DNA of 64,000 nucleotides from Paracidovorax wautersii (GCF_031453675.1 NZ_JAVIZX010000001.1:2254001-2318000); one strand, 5' to 3'. Counted from the stretch's first letter, positions 35,589 to 43,662 are shown. Notes: generated from the sequence alone by a model not told the origin. Made by a program: numbers and translations.

Positions 35589-36340
35589 GATTTGTTGCCC
35601 CCGGTGAGGGGGTTGACCCAGTCCATCGTCAGGTCGCCCGAGAGCGCGCTGCCCGGCGCCGGCGTGATCTGCAGGCGGATGCCGTCCGGCACGGGCACGG
35701 TGGTGGCGGAGGCATTGGTGGGCGCCCCGGCCGTGGGCTGCGTGCCGGTGAACCCGGCGGTGCCCGCGGCCCCAGGGGCGCCGCTCGTGCCGCTGGAGAG
35801 GGCGTTGGACCATGCCCCGCCGCGGTAATAGAACAGCCGCCAGTTCTGCAGCGGCATCAGCAGGGTTTCGCTGCGGCGCTCGGCCTCTCCGGGCGTGCGA
35901 GCCCACTGCGCCGCGCGCTGCCAGGCCTGCGTCCACTCGGCGCGTGTGCGCACGGCGGGGGACTGCCAGCGCAGCCACTGGCCGCCGCGCAGCGCCCAGG
36001 CCACCACCACGGCGCCGTCGTCGCGCTGGCGCGGCCCCTGCCGCGTCAGCCGCAGGGCCTGGCCGTCCCAGTCGATGGGCTCGGCGTGTTCGATCACCTG
36101 CAGGGCATCCAGGTCGGCGCTCCACTGCGCCAGGACGGTCTGCACCACCATGAGTTCGTCGGCACGCTGTCGGGTCTGCTCCTGCGAGCGCACCATGCCG
36201 TCCAGCCCGCGCCAGCTGATGATGGCCAGCAGGGCCATGACCGAGATCGCCACCAGCAGTTCGATCAGCGTGAAGCCTTGTTGCATGGCGCGCAGCCGGC
36301 TCTGGCGCCGCAGCTGCTGGAGAGTGCCGGAACGGAGCAT
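35585..36340 (-). CDS. gspJ: Type II secretion minor pseudopilin GspJ
   Basis: A 251-residue minor pseudopilin with the prepilin motif QQGFTLIELLVAISVMALLAI, cleaved after Gly and with the +5 Glu. The body includes RTRAEWTQAWQRAAQWA and a YYRGGAW strand; a Gly/Ala/Thr-rich segment near 195-220 looks like a flexible loop. The first 18 residues give a long, basic leader, so the internal Met at residue 19 is a possible alternative start. It follows gspI with only 2 bp between. Confidence 0.92.
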   Translation of the reverse strand: MLRSGTLQQLRRQSRLRAMQQGFTLIELLVAISVMALLAIISWRGLDGMVRSQEQTRQRADELMVVQTVLAQWSADLDALQVIEHAEPIDWDGQALRLTRQGPRQRDDGAVVVAWALRGGQWLRWQSPAVRTRAEWTQAWQRAAQWARTPGEAERRSETLLMPLQNWRLFYYRGGAWSNALSSGTSGAPGAAGTAGFTGTQPTAGAPTNASATTVPVPDGIRLQITPAPGSALSGDLTMDWVNPLTGGNKS

Positions 36341-36342
36341 GG

Positions 36343-36735
36343 TCAGTACCTGCCCACGATGGTGGACAGCCGCAGCACGGGCAGGCCGCTTTCGAAGACC
36401 TGCGCATCCACGCGCCGGAACTGCGGGTTGGGCACGGGCATGACCGAGACGGTCACGTCGTAGCGCCGGCCGCCCTGTTCACATCCGAGCGCGGTGTCGC
36501 CGATGGATGGCATCTGGTTGGACAGCCGCACCTTGACCAGTTCGTTTTCGGCGCACAGGTGGGCCAGCAGCACGTCCGTCTGGCGAGCGGCATTGCGCGT
36601 CAGCGCCGAGGTCGCCTGCAGGCCGGCCATGAGCGCGATGGCCACGATGGCCAGCGCCACCAGCACCTCGACGAGCGTGAACCCGCGCACCGGTCGCGCA
36701 GTGCGTGCGGAAAACCGGCGGACGGGCGCGATCAT
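36343..36735 (-). CDS. gspI: Type II secretion minor pseudopilin GspI
   Basis: A 130-residue minor pseudopilin: basic leader, then RGFTLVEVLVALAIVAIALMA with cleavage after Gly and +5 Glu, and the body LCAENELVKVRL that marks GspI. A conserved pair of Cys (HLCAENE and LGCEQGG) may form a disulfide. It overlaps the gspH stop by four bases. It is thought to start the tip complex with GspJ and GspK. Confidence 0.93.
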   Translation of the reverse strand: MIAPVRRFSARTARPVRGFTLVEVLVALAIVAIALMAGLQATSALTRNAARQTDVLLAHLCAENELVKVRLSNQMPSIGDTALGCEQGGRRYDVTVSVMPVPNPQFRRVDAQVFESGLPVLRLSTIVGRY

Positions 36736-37193
36736 TGCAAGACCTGGGCGATGAAGGGCCTCAGCCCGTCCGTGGCCACCCGCACGGCGCGCTGGGGGTG
36801 GGCTGCGTTCACGACCACGACCTCTTGCGGGCCGATCAGCGGCTCGGGGCCGAGCCACAGCACCGCATTGCCACGCACGCCGGTGCCGGCATCGAGCCAG
36901 CCGGTGGGCAGCCGCACATCGCCCGGCAGGCCCTCGAAGACGAAGCCCTGCGGCGTGGCGCGCCAGCGCACGGGGATGCCGGCGGTGCGGGACTGCACGC
37001 GCGCCGCCTCCAGCAGCGCGGACAGGCGCTCGCCCTCGCGCTGCAATTGCGTGTCGCCGCTGTCGCGCATCGCCAAGCCCACGCCGGCCGTGGCCAGCGC
37101 GATGATGGAGATCACGACCAGCAGCTCCAGCAGCGTGAAGCCGCGGAGCCGGCTGGGCCGGTTTAAGCAGTGGGCCGGGCGCACGGCAAACAA
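36732..37193 (-). CDS. gspH: Type II secretion minor pseudopilin GspH
   Basis: A protein of about 150 residues with the prepilin motif LRGFTLLELLVVISIIALAT and the GspH body (LLEAARVQSRTAGIPVRWR, GFVFEGLPGDVRLP). No ATG is available: the frame opens a few codons earlier and offers TTG at 37193 or GTG at 37184, neither with a good ribosome binding site, so the true start is uncertain. It is separated from gspG by about 290 bp of repeated sequence, an unusual gap within this operon. Confidence 0.9.
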   Translation of the reverse strand: MFAVRPAHCLNRPSRLRGFTLLELLVVISIIALATAGVGLAMRDSGDTQLQREGERLSALLEAARVQSRTAGIPVRWRATPQGFVFEGLPGDVRLPTGWLDAGTGVRGNAVLWLGPEPLIGPQEVVVVNAAHPQRAVRVATDGLRPFIAQVLQ

Positions 37194-37282
37194 CAGGACG
37201 AGTCAGGCCCGGCCGACGCTGAGGGCATCGGCGGTCATCTTGGGGCTGCCCCAAAAAGCGATCGGGCGCTCCGGGCGTCACC

Positions 37283-37485
37283 GAGCGACACGCAGTGCGC
37301 GACCGTGGGGGCCTGTATCGCCGCCGGGCCGCCCCAAGGCGAAACGCGGCCCCCTTGGGGGGCAGGGAGCGACACGCAGTGCGCGAGCGTGGGGGTCATG
37401 GTTTCGCCGCCGGGCCGCCCCAAGGCGAAACGCGGCCCCGTTGGGGGGCAGGGAGCGACACGCAGTGCGCGACCGTGGGGGCCAT
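37283..37485. repeat. Three tandem units of an 84-86 bp repeat between gspG and gspH
   Basis: Units start at 37283, 37367 and 37453, each with GAGCGACACGCAGTGCGCGA followed by CGTGGGGG. The first two continue through GCCGCCGGGCCGCCCCAAGG, CGAAACGCGGCCCC and TTGGGGGGCAGG; the third stops short at the gspG end. Each full unit can pair CCCCAAGG with CCTTGGGG (37332-37339 with 37353-37360 in the first), giving a terminator-like stem inside the operon. Confidence 0.88.
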
Positions 37486-37487
37486 GC

Positions 37488-37967
37488 TTACTGCCAGCTC
37501 CCGATGTCTGCGTCCTTGCCTTCGCCGCCGGACTGTCCATCGGCACCGAAGGACATCACATCCACTTCGGCCTTGACGCCCGGGTTGAGGTACTGGTACG
37601 GGCGGCCCCACGGATCGTTGGGCAGCTTCTCCAGGTACGGGCGCCAGTTGCCGGGTGCGGGGGCGGCGCTGGGACGGGCAATGAGGGCCTGCAGGCCCTG
37701 CTCGGCCGTGGGGTAGCGCTGGTTGTCCAGGCGGTAGAGCTTCAGCGCCTGCATGATGTTGGTGATGTCGGTGCGTGCGGCTGTGCTGCGGGCATCGTCG
37801 GCGCGGTCCAGCACGTTCGGCACGATGAGCGCTGCCAGCACGCCGATGATGACCAGGACCACCATCAGCTCGATCAGGGTGAAGCCTGCCGCCAGGCGGC
37901 GGCGCGCGCGTTGCGCCAGGGAAGGGTGGGGTTGCTGCATCGCGTGGTTCTGACTCGGATGGGACAT
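37488..37967 (-). CDS. gspG: Type II secretion major pseudopilin GspG
   Basis: A 159-residue major pseudopilin with prepilin motif AAGFTLIELMVVLVIIGVLA, cleaved after Gly, +5 Glu present. The conserved calcium-loop region and QRYPTAEQGLQAL, NDPWGRPYQYLNPG and SFGADGQSGGEGKDADIGSW match GspG closely. The ATG at 37967 gives a long basic leader; an internal ATG at 37940 would give a more usual one. Neither has a strong ribosome binding site. It leads the minus-strand operon and starts only 23 bp from the divergent gspC. Confidence 0.95.
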   Translation of the reverse strand: MSHPSQNHAMQQPHPSLAQRARRRLAAGFTLIELMVVLVIIGVLAALIVPNVLDRADDARSTAARTDITNIMQALKLYRLDNQRYPTAEQGLQALIARPSAAPAPGNWRPYLEKLPNDPWGRPYQYLNPGVKAEVDVMSFGADGQSGGEGKDADIGSWQ

Positions 37968-37990
37968 ATCCGGTCAATCATAATCGTGCC

Positions 37991-38437
37991 ATGTTGAGAA
38001 ACTTAGACAGCCGCTGGGGCGTACGACTGGGCACGCTGGCGCTCTGGGCGCTGGCCGGCGCCAGCACGGTGTACTGGGGCTTGCGCCTGGGCGCGCGCCC
38101 GGCCGGGCTGCCGGCGCCGGTCTCCGCGCCGCAGCCGGTCGTGCCCGATGTGCAGGCGCTCGCCAAGCTGCTCGGGGCCGTGCCCACGGTGGCCGCCGCG
38201 GCACCGGCGGCGGCCAGCCGCTTCGTGCTGGTGGGCGTGCTGGCGGGCACCGCCAGCGGCGGCGGGGCGGCGCTGATCGCGGTGGACGGCAAGCCGGCCA
38301 AGCCTTACCGCGTGGGCGCCACGGTGGACCAGGGGCTGGTGCTGCAGTCGCTGGCGCGCCGTCAGGCAAGGCTCGGACCGGCGGTGGATGGCGAGACGAC
38401 GATGTCGCTGGAAATGCCGCTCAAGCGTTCGCCTTGA
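37991..38437 (+). CDS. gspC: Type II secretion protein GspC, short form
   Basis: A 148-residue inner-membrane protein that links the platform to the secretin. It has one membrane helix (LGTLALWALAGASTVYWGL) at about 13-32, an Ala/Pro linker and the HR domain at about 75-140 (SRFVLVGVLAGTASGGGAALIAVDGKPAKPYRVGATVDQG in pieces). The C-terminal PDZ or coiled-coil domain of longer GspC proteins is missing, which is common in short forms. It is transcribed away from all other gsp genes here, with only 23 bp between its start and that of gspG. Confidence 0.88.
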   Translation: MLRNLDSRWGVRLGTLALWALAGASTVYWGLRLGARPAGLPAPVSAPQPVVPDVQALAKLLGAVPTVAAAAPAAASRFVLVGVLAGTASGGGAALIAVDGKPAKPYRVGATVDQGLVLQSLARRQARLGPAVDGETTMSLEMPLKRSP

Positions 38438-38496
38438 CGCCATCCGCAGGCCGATGACCACGCTGGTCGGCGGCGTGTTCTTTTACTTTCCCTTAC

Positions 38497-39096
38497 TCAC
38501 TTGCCCGGTTCGGCGGTGAGCGGCATGACGGTCCACGCACCATAGGCCGGTGCAGGCGCCGTCCACTCGTGCGATAGCGGTTGCCGTGCAGCGCCATGGT
38601 CCATCAGCCAGCGCAGGCATCGCACCACGCCGGCGTGCGTGATCCACAACACATCCCCGCCGTGCTGCAGGGCGCTTTGGCGGGCGTCCTGCCAGGCGGC
38701 GTCCACGCGCGCCAGCATCTGCGCGAGCGATTCCCCCTGGCCCGGGCGGTGCTCGCAGAAATCGGCCGCCCAGGCATCGATGTCGGCGCGGGCGATGCCA
38801 CTCCAGGGGCGGCCTTCCCAGCTGCCGAAGTCCAGTTCTGCCAGGCGTGTATCGGATTTGGAAAGCCAATCGGGCTGTAGTGCTTGTAAATCATGCGCCA
38901 GCAGCTCACATCTTTGTAGCGGAGAGTGGCGGATGGCGGCCCAGCGCAGCGGGTGGGCTGCCACCAGCGCCTGGGCGGCCGCGCGGCTGGCCACCGCGTC
39001 AGCGGCCACATCCAGCCGGCCGTAGCAGATGCCCTCGTCCACCAGCGGGCGGGCATGCCGCGCCAGCCACAGGCGGGGGGCGGCAGGTTCGCTCAT
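38497..39096 (-). CDS. cobC: Histidine phosphatase, probable alpha-ribazole phosphatase
   Basis: A 199-residue phosphoglycerate-mutase-fold phosphatase. The catalytic motif appears as WLARHARP (RHA with active-site His), with a second His in WITHAGVVRCL and Arg in RHSPLQRCE. GRLDV and ELDFGSWEGRPW are typical of CobC. CobC removes the 5' phosphate from alpha-ribazole phosphate or adenosylcobalamin phosphate in the late cobalamin route. It overlaps cobS by four bases, which supports the assignment. A segment of AT-rich codons at about 38875-38925 resembles the interspersed repeat. Confidence 0.85.
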   Translation of the reverse strand: MSEPAAPRLWLARHARPLVDEGICYGRLDVAADAVASRAAAQALVAAHPLRWAAIRHSPLQRCELLAHDLQALQPDWLSKSDTRLAELDFGSWEGRPWSGIARADIDAWAADFCEHRPGQGESLAQMLARVDAAWQDARQSALQHGGDVLWITHAGVVRCLRWLMDHGAARQPLSHEWTAPAPAYGAWTVMPLTAEPGK

Positions 39097-39905
39097 CGGC
39101 CGGCAGGGCCGAGCGCGAGGGCCGCGCCCAGATAGAAAGCGATCTCGCACACCTGCTGCGTGGCCCCCAGGCAGTCGCCGGTGAAACCCTGCAGCCGGCG
39201 CGTGAACCACCGGCCCATCCACGCGGCGGCCGCCGCGCTGCAGGCCAGTGCCGCGAGCAGCAGCGGCGCGCCCAGCCACCACGCCACCCCCAGCAACGCC
39301 GGGAGGCACCAGAGCGCGGCGGCCAGCAGCGAGGGCCCGGCGATGCGGTCCGCCAGCGGCTTGCTCTTGGAGGTGGCGCTGTCGCCCACGTGGCGCAGCC
39401 GGTGCACCAGCAACAGCGGCCAGAAGCGCGACAGCACGTGCGCGCCCAGCAGGGTGGGCAGCACGACGCCCAGGCCCTGCGTGCCCAGCAGCGCCAGCAG
39501 CGCCAGCTTGGCGGCCAGCGCCAGCACCAGCGCCATGGCACCGAAGGCGCCCAGGCGCGAGTCCTTCATGATCTCCAGCACCCGTTCGCGCTGCAGGCTG
39601 CCGCCCAGGCCATCGGCCACGTCGGCCAGGCCGTCCTCATGGAATCCGCCGGTGGCGAGGACCGTGGCGATGGTGCAACCCACCGCGGCCACCAGCGGCG
39701 CGAAGGGCTGCGGGCCCAGCCCGGCGTGGAGCGCCAGGTAGGCGAGCCCCCCCACGGTGCCCACCAGCCAACCCACGCCCGGAAAGTGCCCCGCGCTGGC
39801 CCGCAGCATGGCCGGGCTGTAGCCCACCCACTGCGCCAGCCGGCCCGTGACCGGCAAACGGGTGAAGAACTGCACCGCAAGCAGGAAATGGCGCAGGGCC
39901 GTCAT
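39093..39905 (-). CDS. cobS: Adenosylcobinamide-GDP ribazoletransferase
   Basis: A 270-residue polytopic membrane enzyme that joins adenosylcobinamide-GDP with alpha-ribazole to give cobalamin. Signature stretches are LAVQFFTRLPV, FPGVGWLVGTVGG, GGFHEDGLADVADGLGG (acidic metal-binding motif), IMKDSRLGAFGAMAL and LQGFTGDCLGATQQ. Several hydrophobic helices cover most of the rest. It precedes cobC with an ATGA overlap; other cob genes are not in the window. Confidence 0.94.
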   Translation of the reverse strand: MTALRHFLLAVQFFTRLPVTGRLAQWVGYSPAMLRASAGHFPGVGWLVGTVGGLAYLALHAGLGPQPFAPLVAAVGCTIATVLATGGFHEDGLADVADGLGGSLQRERVLEIMKDSRLGAFGAMALVLALAAKLALLALLGTQGLGVVLPTLLGAHVLSRFWPLLLVHRLRHVGDSATSKSKPLADRIAGPSLLAAALWCLPALLGVAWWLGAPLLLAALACSAAAAAWMGRWFTRRLQGFTGDCLGATQQVCEIAFYLGAALALGPAGR

Positions 39906-39909
39906 GGGA

Positions 39910-39974
39910 TGATTGCTATGTAAATAATAGCTGTATGCGCTGATGGATAAAGCGCTGGAGGCCTATTTTGCTCT
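39910..39974 (+). repeat. Forward copy of the interspersed repeat
   Basis: ATTGCTATGTAAATAATAGC, then TGTATGCGCTGATGGATAAAG and CGCTGGAGGCC fit the family consensus. It occupies the whole gap between the ilvA stop and the cobS start. Confidence 0.75.
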
Positions 39975-39976
39975 CG

Positions 39977-41542
39977 TCAATCCGCCTGGGCCTGCAGGAA
40001 CAGGCGATAGGCCGGGTTCAGCGTTTCCTCGACGTACGGATAGCCCAGCGTCTCCAGGAAGGCCTCGAACGCCGCCGTGTCCTCCGGCGGCACCTGCATG
40101 CCGACGAGGATGCGGCCGTAGTCCGCGCCCTGGTTGCGGTAGTGGAACAGGCTGATGTTCCAGGTCGGCTGCATCAGGCTGAGGAATTTCAGCAGCGCGC
40201 CGGGCCGCTCCGGGAAGGTGAAGCGCATCAGGCGCTCGTCCTGCGCCAGCGCCGAGCGGCCGCCCACCAGGTGGCGCAGGTGCTCCTTGGCCAGTTCGTC
40301 GTGCGTGAGGTCCAGCGCCTCGAAGCCGTTGCGCACGAAGTCCTGTGCGATGCGCTCCGAGCCGCCCTTGCCGGTGGTGGTCACGCCCACGAACACATGG
40401 GCACGACGGGCGTCGTTGATGCGGTAGTTGAACTCGGTCACGTTGCGCGTGCTGCCGGGCAGGGCGCCGACCACCTCGCAAAAGCGCCGGAAGCTGCCAC
40501 GCTCCTCGGGGATGGTGACGGCCAACAGCGCCTCGCGCTCCTCGCCCACCTCGGCACGCTCGGCCACGAAGCGCAGCCGGTCGAAATTCATGTTGGCGCC
40601 GCACAGGATGGCGGCATAGGTCTCGCCCTGCGTCTGGTGCGTGTCCACGTACTGCTTGATGGCCGCCACCGCCAGTGCGCCGGCGGGCTCCACGATGCTG
40701 CGCGTGTCCACGAAGATGTCCTTGATCGCCGCGCAAACGGCGTCGGTGTCCACCAGCACAAAGTCGTCCACCAGGCCGCTGGCGACGCGGAAGGTCTCCT
40801 CACCCACCAGCTTCACGGCCGTGCCGTCGGAGAACAATCCCACGTCCGGCAACTGCACCCGCTGCTGCGCGCGCACGGACTGGGCCATGGCGTCGGAGTC
40901 GTTCATCTGCACGCCGATCACCTTGATGTCAGGGCGCACGGCCTTGATGTAGTTGGCCACGCCCGAGATCAGCCCGCCGCCGCCGATGGCGACGAACACC
41001 GCATCCAGCCGCGCGCTGCCCAGCCGCTGCACCTGGCGCAGGATCTCCATGGCAATCGTGCCTTGGCCCGCGATCACGTCCGGATCATCGAACGGATGCA
41101 CGAAGGTGAGGCTCTGCTCCTGCTGCAAACGGGCGGCGTGCTCGTAGGCGTCGGAGTAGCTGTCGCCGTGCAGCACCACATCGCCGCCCAGTGTCTTGAC
41201 GGCGTCGATCTTGAGCTGCGGCGTGGTCGTCGGCATGACCACCACGGCGCGGGTGCCCAGCTTGCTCGCACTCATCGCCACGCCCTGCGCGTGGTTGCCG
41301 GCCGAGGCGCAGATCACACCCTTCTTCAACTGCTCTGGCGACAGGTGCGCCATCTTGTTGTAAGCGCCGCGCAGCTTGAAGCTGAACACCGGCTGCTGGT
41401 CTTCGCGCTTGAGCAGCACCTGGTTGCCCAGCCGCCGGCTCAGCGCCTGGGCGGGCTGCAGGTCGGATTCCACGGCCACGTCGTAGACGCGCGCGGTCAG
41501 GATCTTCTTGAGGTAGTCGGACGGCGAGAGAGGCTGGGTCAT
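39977..41542 (-). CDS. ilvA: Threonine ammonia-lyase, biosynthetic
   Basis: A 521-residue PLP enzyme that deaminates threonine to 2-oxobutanoate, the first step to isoleucine. The Schiff-base Lys is Lys56 in FSFKLRGAYNK; the phosphate-binding loop is AIGGGGLISGVANY, with SAGNHAQGVA before it. Two ACT-like regulatory domains follow at about 330-430 and 430-521 (TIPEERGSFRRFCEVVG; TFPERPGALLKFLSLM), as in allosteric, isoleucine-inhibited enzymes. The ATG at 41542 opens the conserved region. A strong hairpin with a U-tract lies 90 bp upstream in the same direction and may act as an attenuator. Confidence 0.96.
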   Translation of the reverse strand: MTQPLSPSDYLKKILTARVYDVAVESDLQPAQALSRRLGNQVLLKREDQQPVFSFKLRGAYNKMAHLSPEQLKKGVICASAGNHAQGVAMSASKLGTRAVVVMPTTTPQLKIDAVKTLGGDVVLHGDSYSDAYEHAARLQQEQSLTFVHPFDDPDVIAGQGTIAMEILRQVQRLGSARLDAVFVAIGGGGLISGVANYIKAVRPDIKVIGVQMNDSDAMAQSVRAQQRVQLPDVGLFSDGTAVKLVGEETFRVASGLVDDFVLVDTDAVCAAIKDIFVDTRSIVEPAGALAVAAIKQYVDTHQTQGETYAAILCGANMNFDRLRFVAERAEVGEEREALLAVTIPEERGSFRRFCEVVGALPGSTRNVTEFNYRINDARRAHVFVGVTTTGKGGSERIAQDFVRNGFEALDLTHDELAKEHLRHLVGGRSALAQDERLMRFTFPERPGALLKFLSLMQPTWNISLFHYRNQGADYGRILVGMQVPPEDTAAFEAFLETLGYPYVEETLNPAYRLFLQAQAD

Positions 41543-41632
41543 AAGGCGGTCGGCAGGCACACGACCTGCAAGGCGGGCGGGGCGCTCATCATAGGCGCAG
41601 GGCGTCGGACCGCCTTGCGCGAAGTCCAAGGC

Positions 41633-41669
41633 AAAAAAAAACGGCCCCAAACCGTGAGGCTTGGGGCCG
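41633..41669 (-). promoter_or_regulatory. Terminator-like hairpin in the ilvA leader, candidate attenuator
   Basis: Read on the minus strand, CGGCCCCAA (41661-41669) pairs with TTGGGGCCG (41642-41650), followed directly by nine U residues (A run at 41633-41641). There is no minus-strand gene to its right for it to terminate; the first one downstream is ilvA, 90 bp away. A possible promoter, TTGCGA near 41749 with TAGGCA-like sequence about 20 bases on, lies upstream. I do not see an Ile-rich leader peptide. Confidence 0.6.
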
Positions 41670-41833
41670 AATCCATCCTTTGAGGAGATGGAGGAGACAA
41701 TCAGCGCGCCGGAACCGTGTGGTGCCTAGCGCATGGACGCAAGTGTATCGCAAGGGATGCTGCGATGCAGCAAAATCAGCGTTGACGCAGGCCAAGCGGC
41801 CCGTTTTCATCAATTCTTTTGGGAAAAAACAAC

Positions 41834-42283
41834 ATGGAATGCACCGTCAGCTGGACCGGCAACGCCGGCACGCGCTCGGGAATGGGTTTTGTCGCAGAAA
41901 CCGGAAGCGGTCACGTCCTGGCGATGGATGGTGCCCCGGACGCCGCCAACCCGGCCAACGGCGGGCAGAACCTCGCCCCGCGCCCCATGGAAACGGTGCT
42001 GGCCGGCACGGGTGGCTGCACGGCCTACGACGTGGTGCTGATCCTCAAGCGTGGGCGCCATGACGTGCGGGGGTGCAGCGTCAAGCTGACATCGGAGCGT
42101 GCCGACACCGATCCCAAGGTCTTCACCAAGATCCACATGCAGTTCGTCGTCACGGGCCGCAACATCCCTGCAGCGGCGGTGGAACGCGCCATCGCCATGA
42201 GCCACGACAAGTACTGCTCGGCCAGCATCATGCTGGGCAAGACGGCAGAGATCACGACGGGCTTTGAGATCGTCGAGGCGTGA
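41834..42283 (+). CDS. OsmC family peroxiredoxin-like protein
   Basis: A 149-residue OsmC/YhfA-type protein. The two redox cysteines are Cys62 in AGTGGCTAYD and Cys128 in SHDKYCSAS, placed as in thiol peroxidases of this family, with Arg50-Pro-Met-Glu53 near the active site. OsmC and Ohr enzymes reduce organic hydroperoxides; YhfA-like members are less well characterised, and this one resembles them more. It begins after a divergent region shared with ilvA. The ATG at 41834 has a modest GGGA upstream. Confidence 0.88.
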   Translation: MECTVSWTGNAGTRSGMGFVAETGSGHVLAMDGAPDAANPANGGQNLAPRPMETVLAGTGGCTAYDVVLILKRGRHDVRGCSVKLTSERADTDPKVFTKIHMQFVVTGRNIPAAAVERAIAMSHDKYCSASIMLGKTAEITTGFEIVEA

Positions 42284-42430
42284 CTGGCAGCCGTCTCGGT
42301 CAGATGTGCAATCAAAACAGGAGCGGCGCCGCCACGCAGGGCAACGAAAATGACAGTTTTGCGGCACTGAGTCGACTGTTGCTGTAGGGCAACGGAAAAC
42401 GCGTTTGGACCGGAATCTAAGGGATTTTCT

Positions 42431-42459
42431 TTGCGAAACCTGCGTGCGTCTGTTGGAAT
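42431..42459 (+). promoter_or_regulatory. Candidate promoter of the porin gene
   Basis: TTGCGA at 42431-42436 and TGGAAT at 42454-42459 are separated by 17 bases and lie about 110 bases upstream of the porin ATG in an AT-rich stretch. Each box matches four of six sigma-70 consensus positions. The match is modest; the long leader is compatible with regulation after transcription. Confidence 0.4.
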
Positions 42460-42570
42460 AAGCAGAACTTCCCCACCAGGAGGTTGGCCCGGGGACCGGC
42501 AAGGAGACGATGCGAGCATCCAAAGTCCTAGCAATCCGGCGCCCTCTGTTTAACCTTGGAGTAACTCGTA

Positions 42571-43629
42571 ATGAAAAAATCTCTGATTGCCCTGGCTGTG
42601 CTGGCTGCTTCCGGCGCTGCAATGGCTCAATCGTCCGTGACGCTGTTCGGTATCGTCGACACCGGCGTTGCTTACGTGAACAACGTTAACGCAGCTGGTG
42701 ACAACAACTACGGCCTGTCCACGAGCGGCAACGCTACCAGCCGTCTGGGCTTCCGCGGCGTTGAAGATCTGGGTGGCGGTCTGAAGGCCGGCTTCTGGCT
42801 CGAAGGCGAAATCTTCGGTGACGACGGCAACGGCAACGCCGGCTTCGACTTCCGTCGCCGCTCCACGCTGAGCCTGACTGGTGGTTTCGGTGAAGTCCGT
42901 CTGGGCCGTGACCAAACCGCTGGCTACAACAAGACCAGCTCCTACGACCTGTTCGGCCAAACCGGCATCGGCCAATTCATGGGCTGGCGCGCCTGGACCG
43001 GCGTGGCAAGCACGACCGCTGGTTCCGCCATCAACGACGCTAGCAACATCCGTTCTAGCAACATCGTCAGCTACTACACGCCTAACCTGAGCGGCTTCAC
43101 CGGCGGCATCAGCTACGGCTTCGACGAGCAAGTCGCTGGCAAGGCTGGCCGTTACGTTGGCGGCAACGTGGCCTATGACAACGGCCCCCTGAGCGTGGCC
43201 CTGTCGTACGACCAACGCGAACTGAACGACACGTCTTCGCGTGACACCCTGACGTTCGGTGGTTCGTACAACCTGACCGTTGCCAAGATCAACGCGATCC
43301 TGCAACAGTCGAAGTACGACATCCCCGGCGCTTCGGATGCCAAGTTCAACGCCTACGCCCTGGGCGCTTCGCTGCCCGTCGGCGCTGGCGAGTTCAAGGT
43401 GCAGTACGCTCTGTACGACCAAAAGGCCATCGACTCCAAGGCTCACCAGATCTCTCTGGGCTATGTCCACAACCTGTCCAAGCGCACCGCTGTGTACGGC
43501 AACGTGGCATACCTGAAGAACAAGGACCGTTCCAACCTGGCCCTGCAAGCTAAGAACCTGAGCACCACGGGTCCTGGCGCTGGTGAAAACCAGACCGGCG
43601 TGCAAGTTGGTATCCGTCACGCTTTCTAA
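42571..43629 (+). CDS. Outer-membrane porin, Omp32-like
   Basis: A 352-residue trimeric-porin-family protein. The signal peptide (KKSLIALAVLAASGAAMAQ) is followed by SSVTLFGIVDTGVAYV, the usual first strand of betaproteobacterial porins; then SRLGFRGVEDLGGGLKAGFWLE, RRRSTLSLTGGFGEVRLGRD with the Arg cluster and PEFR-like loop region, and a C-terminal Phe (VGIRHAF) needed for outer-membrane insertion. Omp32 porins from Delftia and Comamonas favour anions. Codon use (many CGT, GCT, GGT and AAC) and lower GC than its neighbours indicate very strong expression. An upstream TTGGAG serves as ribosome binding site. Confidence 0.95.
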   Translation: MKKSLIALAVLAASGAAMAQSSVTLFGIVDTGVAYVNNVNAAGDNNYGLSTSGNATSRLGFRGVEDLGGGLKAGFWLEGEIFGDDGNGNAGFDFRRRSTLSLTGGFGEVRLGRDQTAGYNKTSSYDLFGQTGIGQFMGWRAWTGVASTTAGSAINDASNIRSSNIVSYYTPNLSGFTGGISYGFDEQVAGKAGRYVGGNVAYDNGPLSVALSYDQRELNDTSSRDTLTFGGSYNLTVAKINAILQQSKYDIPGASDAKFNAYALGASLPVGAGEFKVQYALYDQKAIDSKAHQISLGYVHNLSKRTAVYGNVAYLKNKDRSNLALQAKNLSTTGPGAGENQTGVQVGIRHAF

Positions 43630-43662
43630 TTGCTTGCTGGCCTAGCCAGCTTGAGTTAGACC

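Noticed and set aside
37283-37485. CRISPR array between gspG and gspH
   Set aside because: There are only three units, and the parts between the conserved boxes are themselves repeated, so there are no spacers; no cas genes lie nearby.
22189-38437. Assignment of the secretion genes to a type IV pilus
   Set aside because: The presence of gspC, gspL, gspM, gspN and gspK, and the GspG-type major pseudopilin, identifies a type II secretion system; pilM-Q genes are absent.
41589-41813. 74-codon minus-strand gene upstream of ilvA
   Set aside because: It spans the terminator-like hairpin, has no ribosome binding site and no conserved pattern; it is also not Ile/Val/Leu-rich enough to be an attenuation leader peptide.
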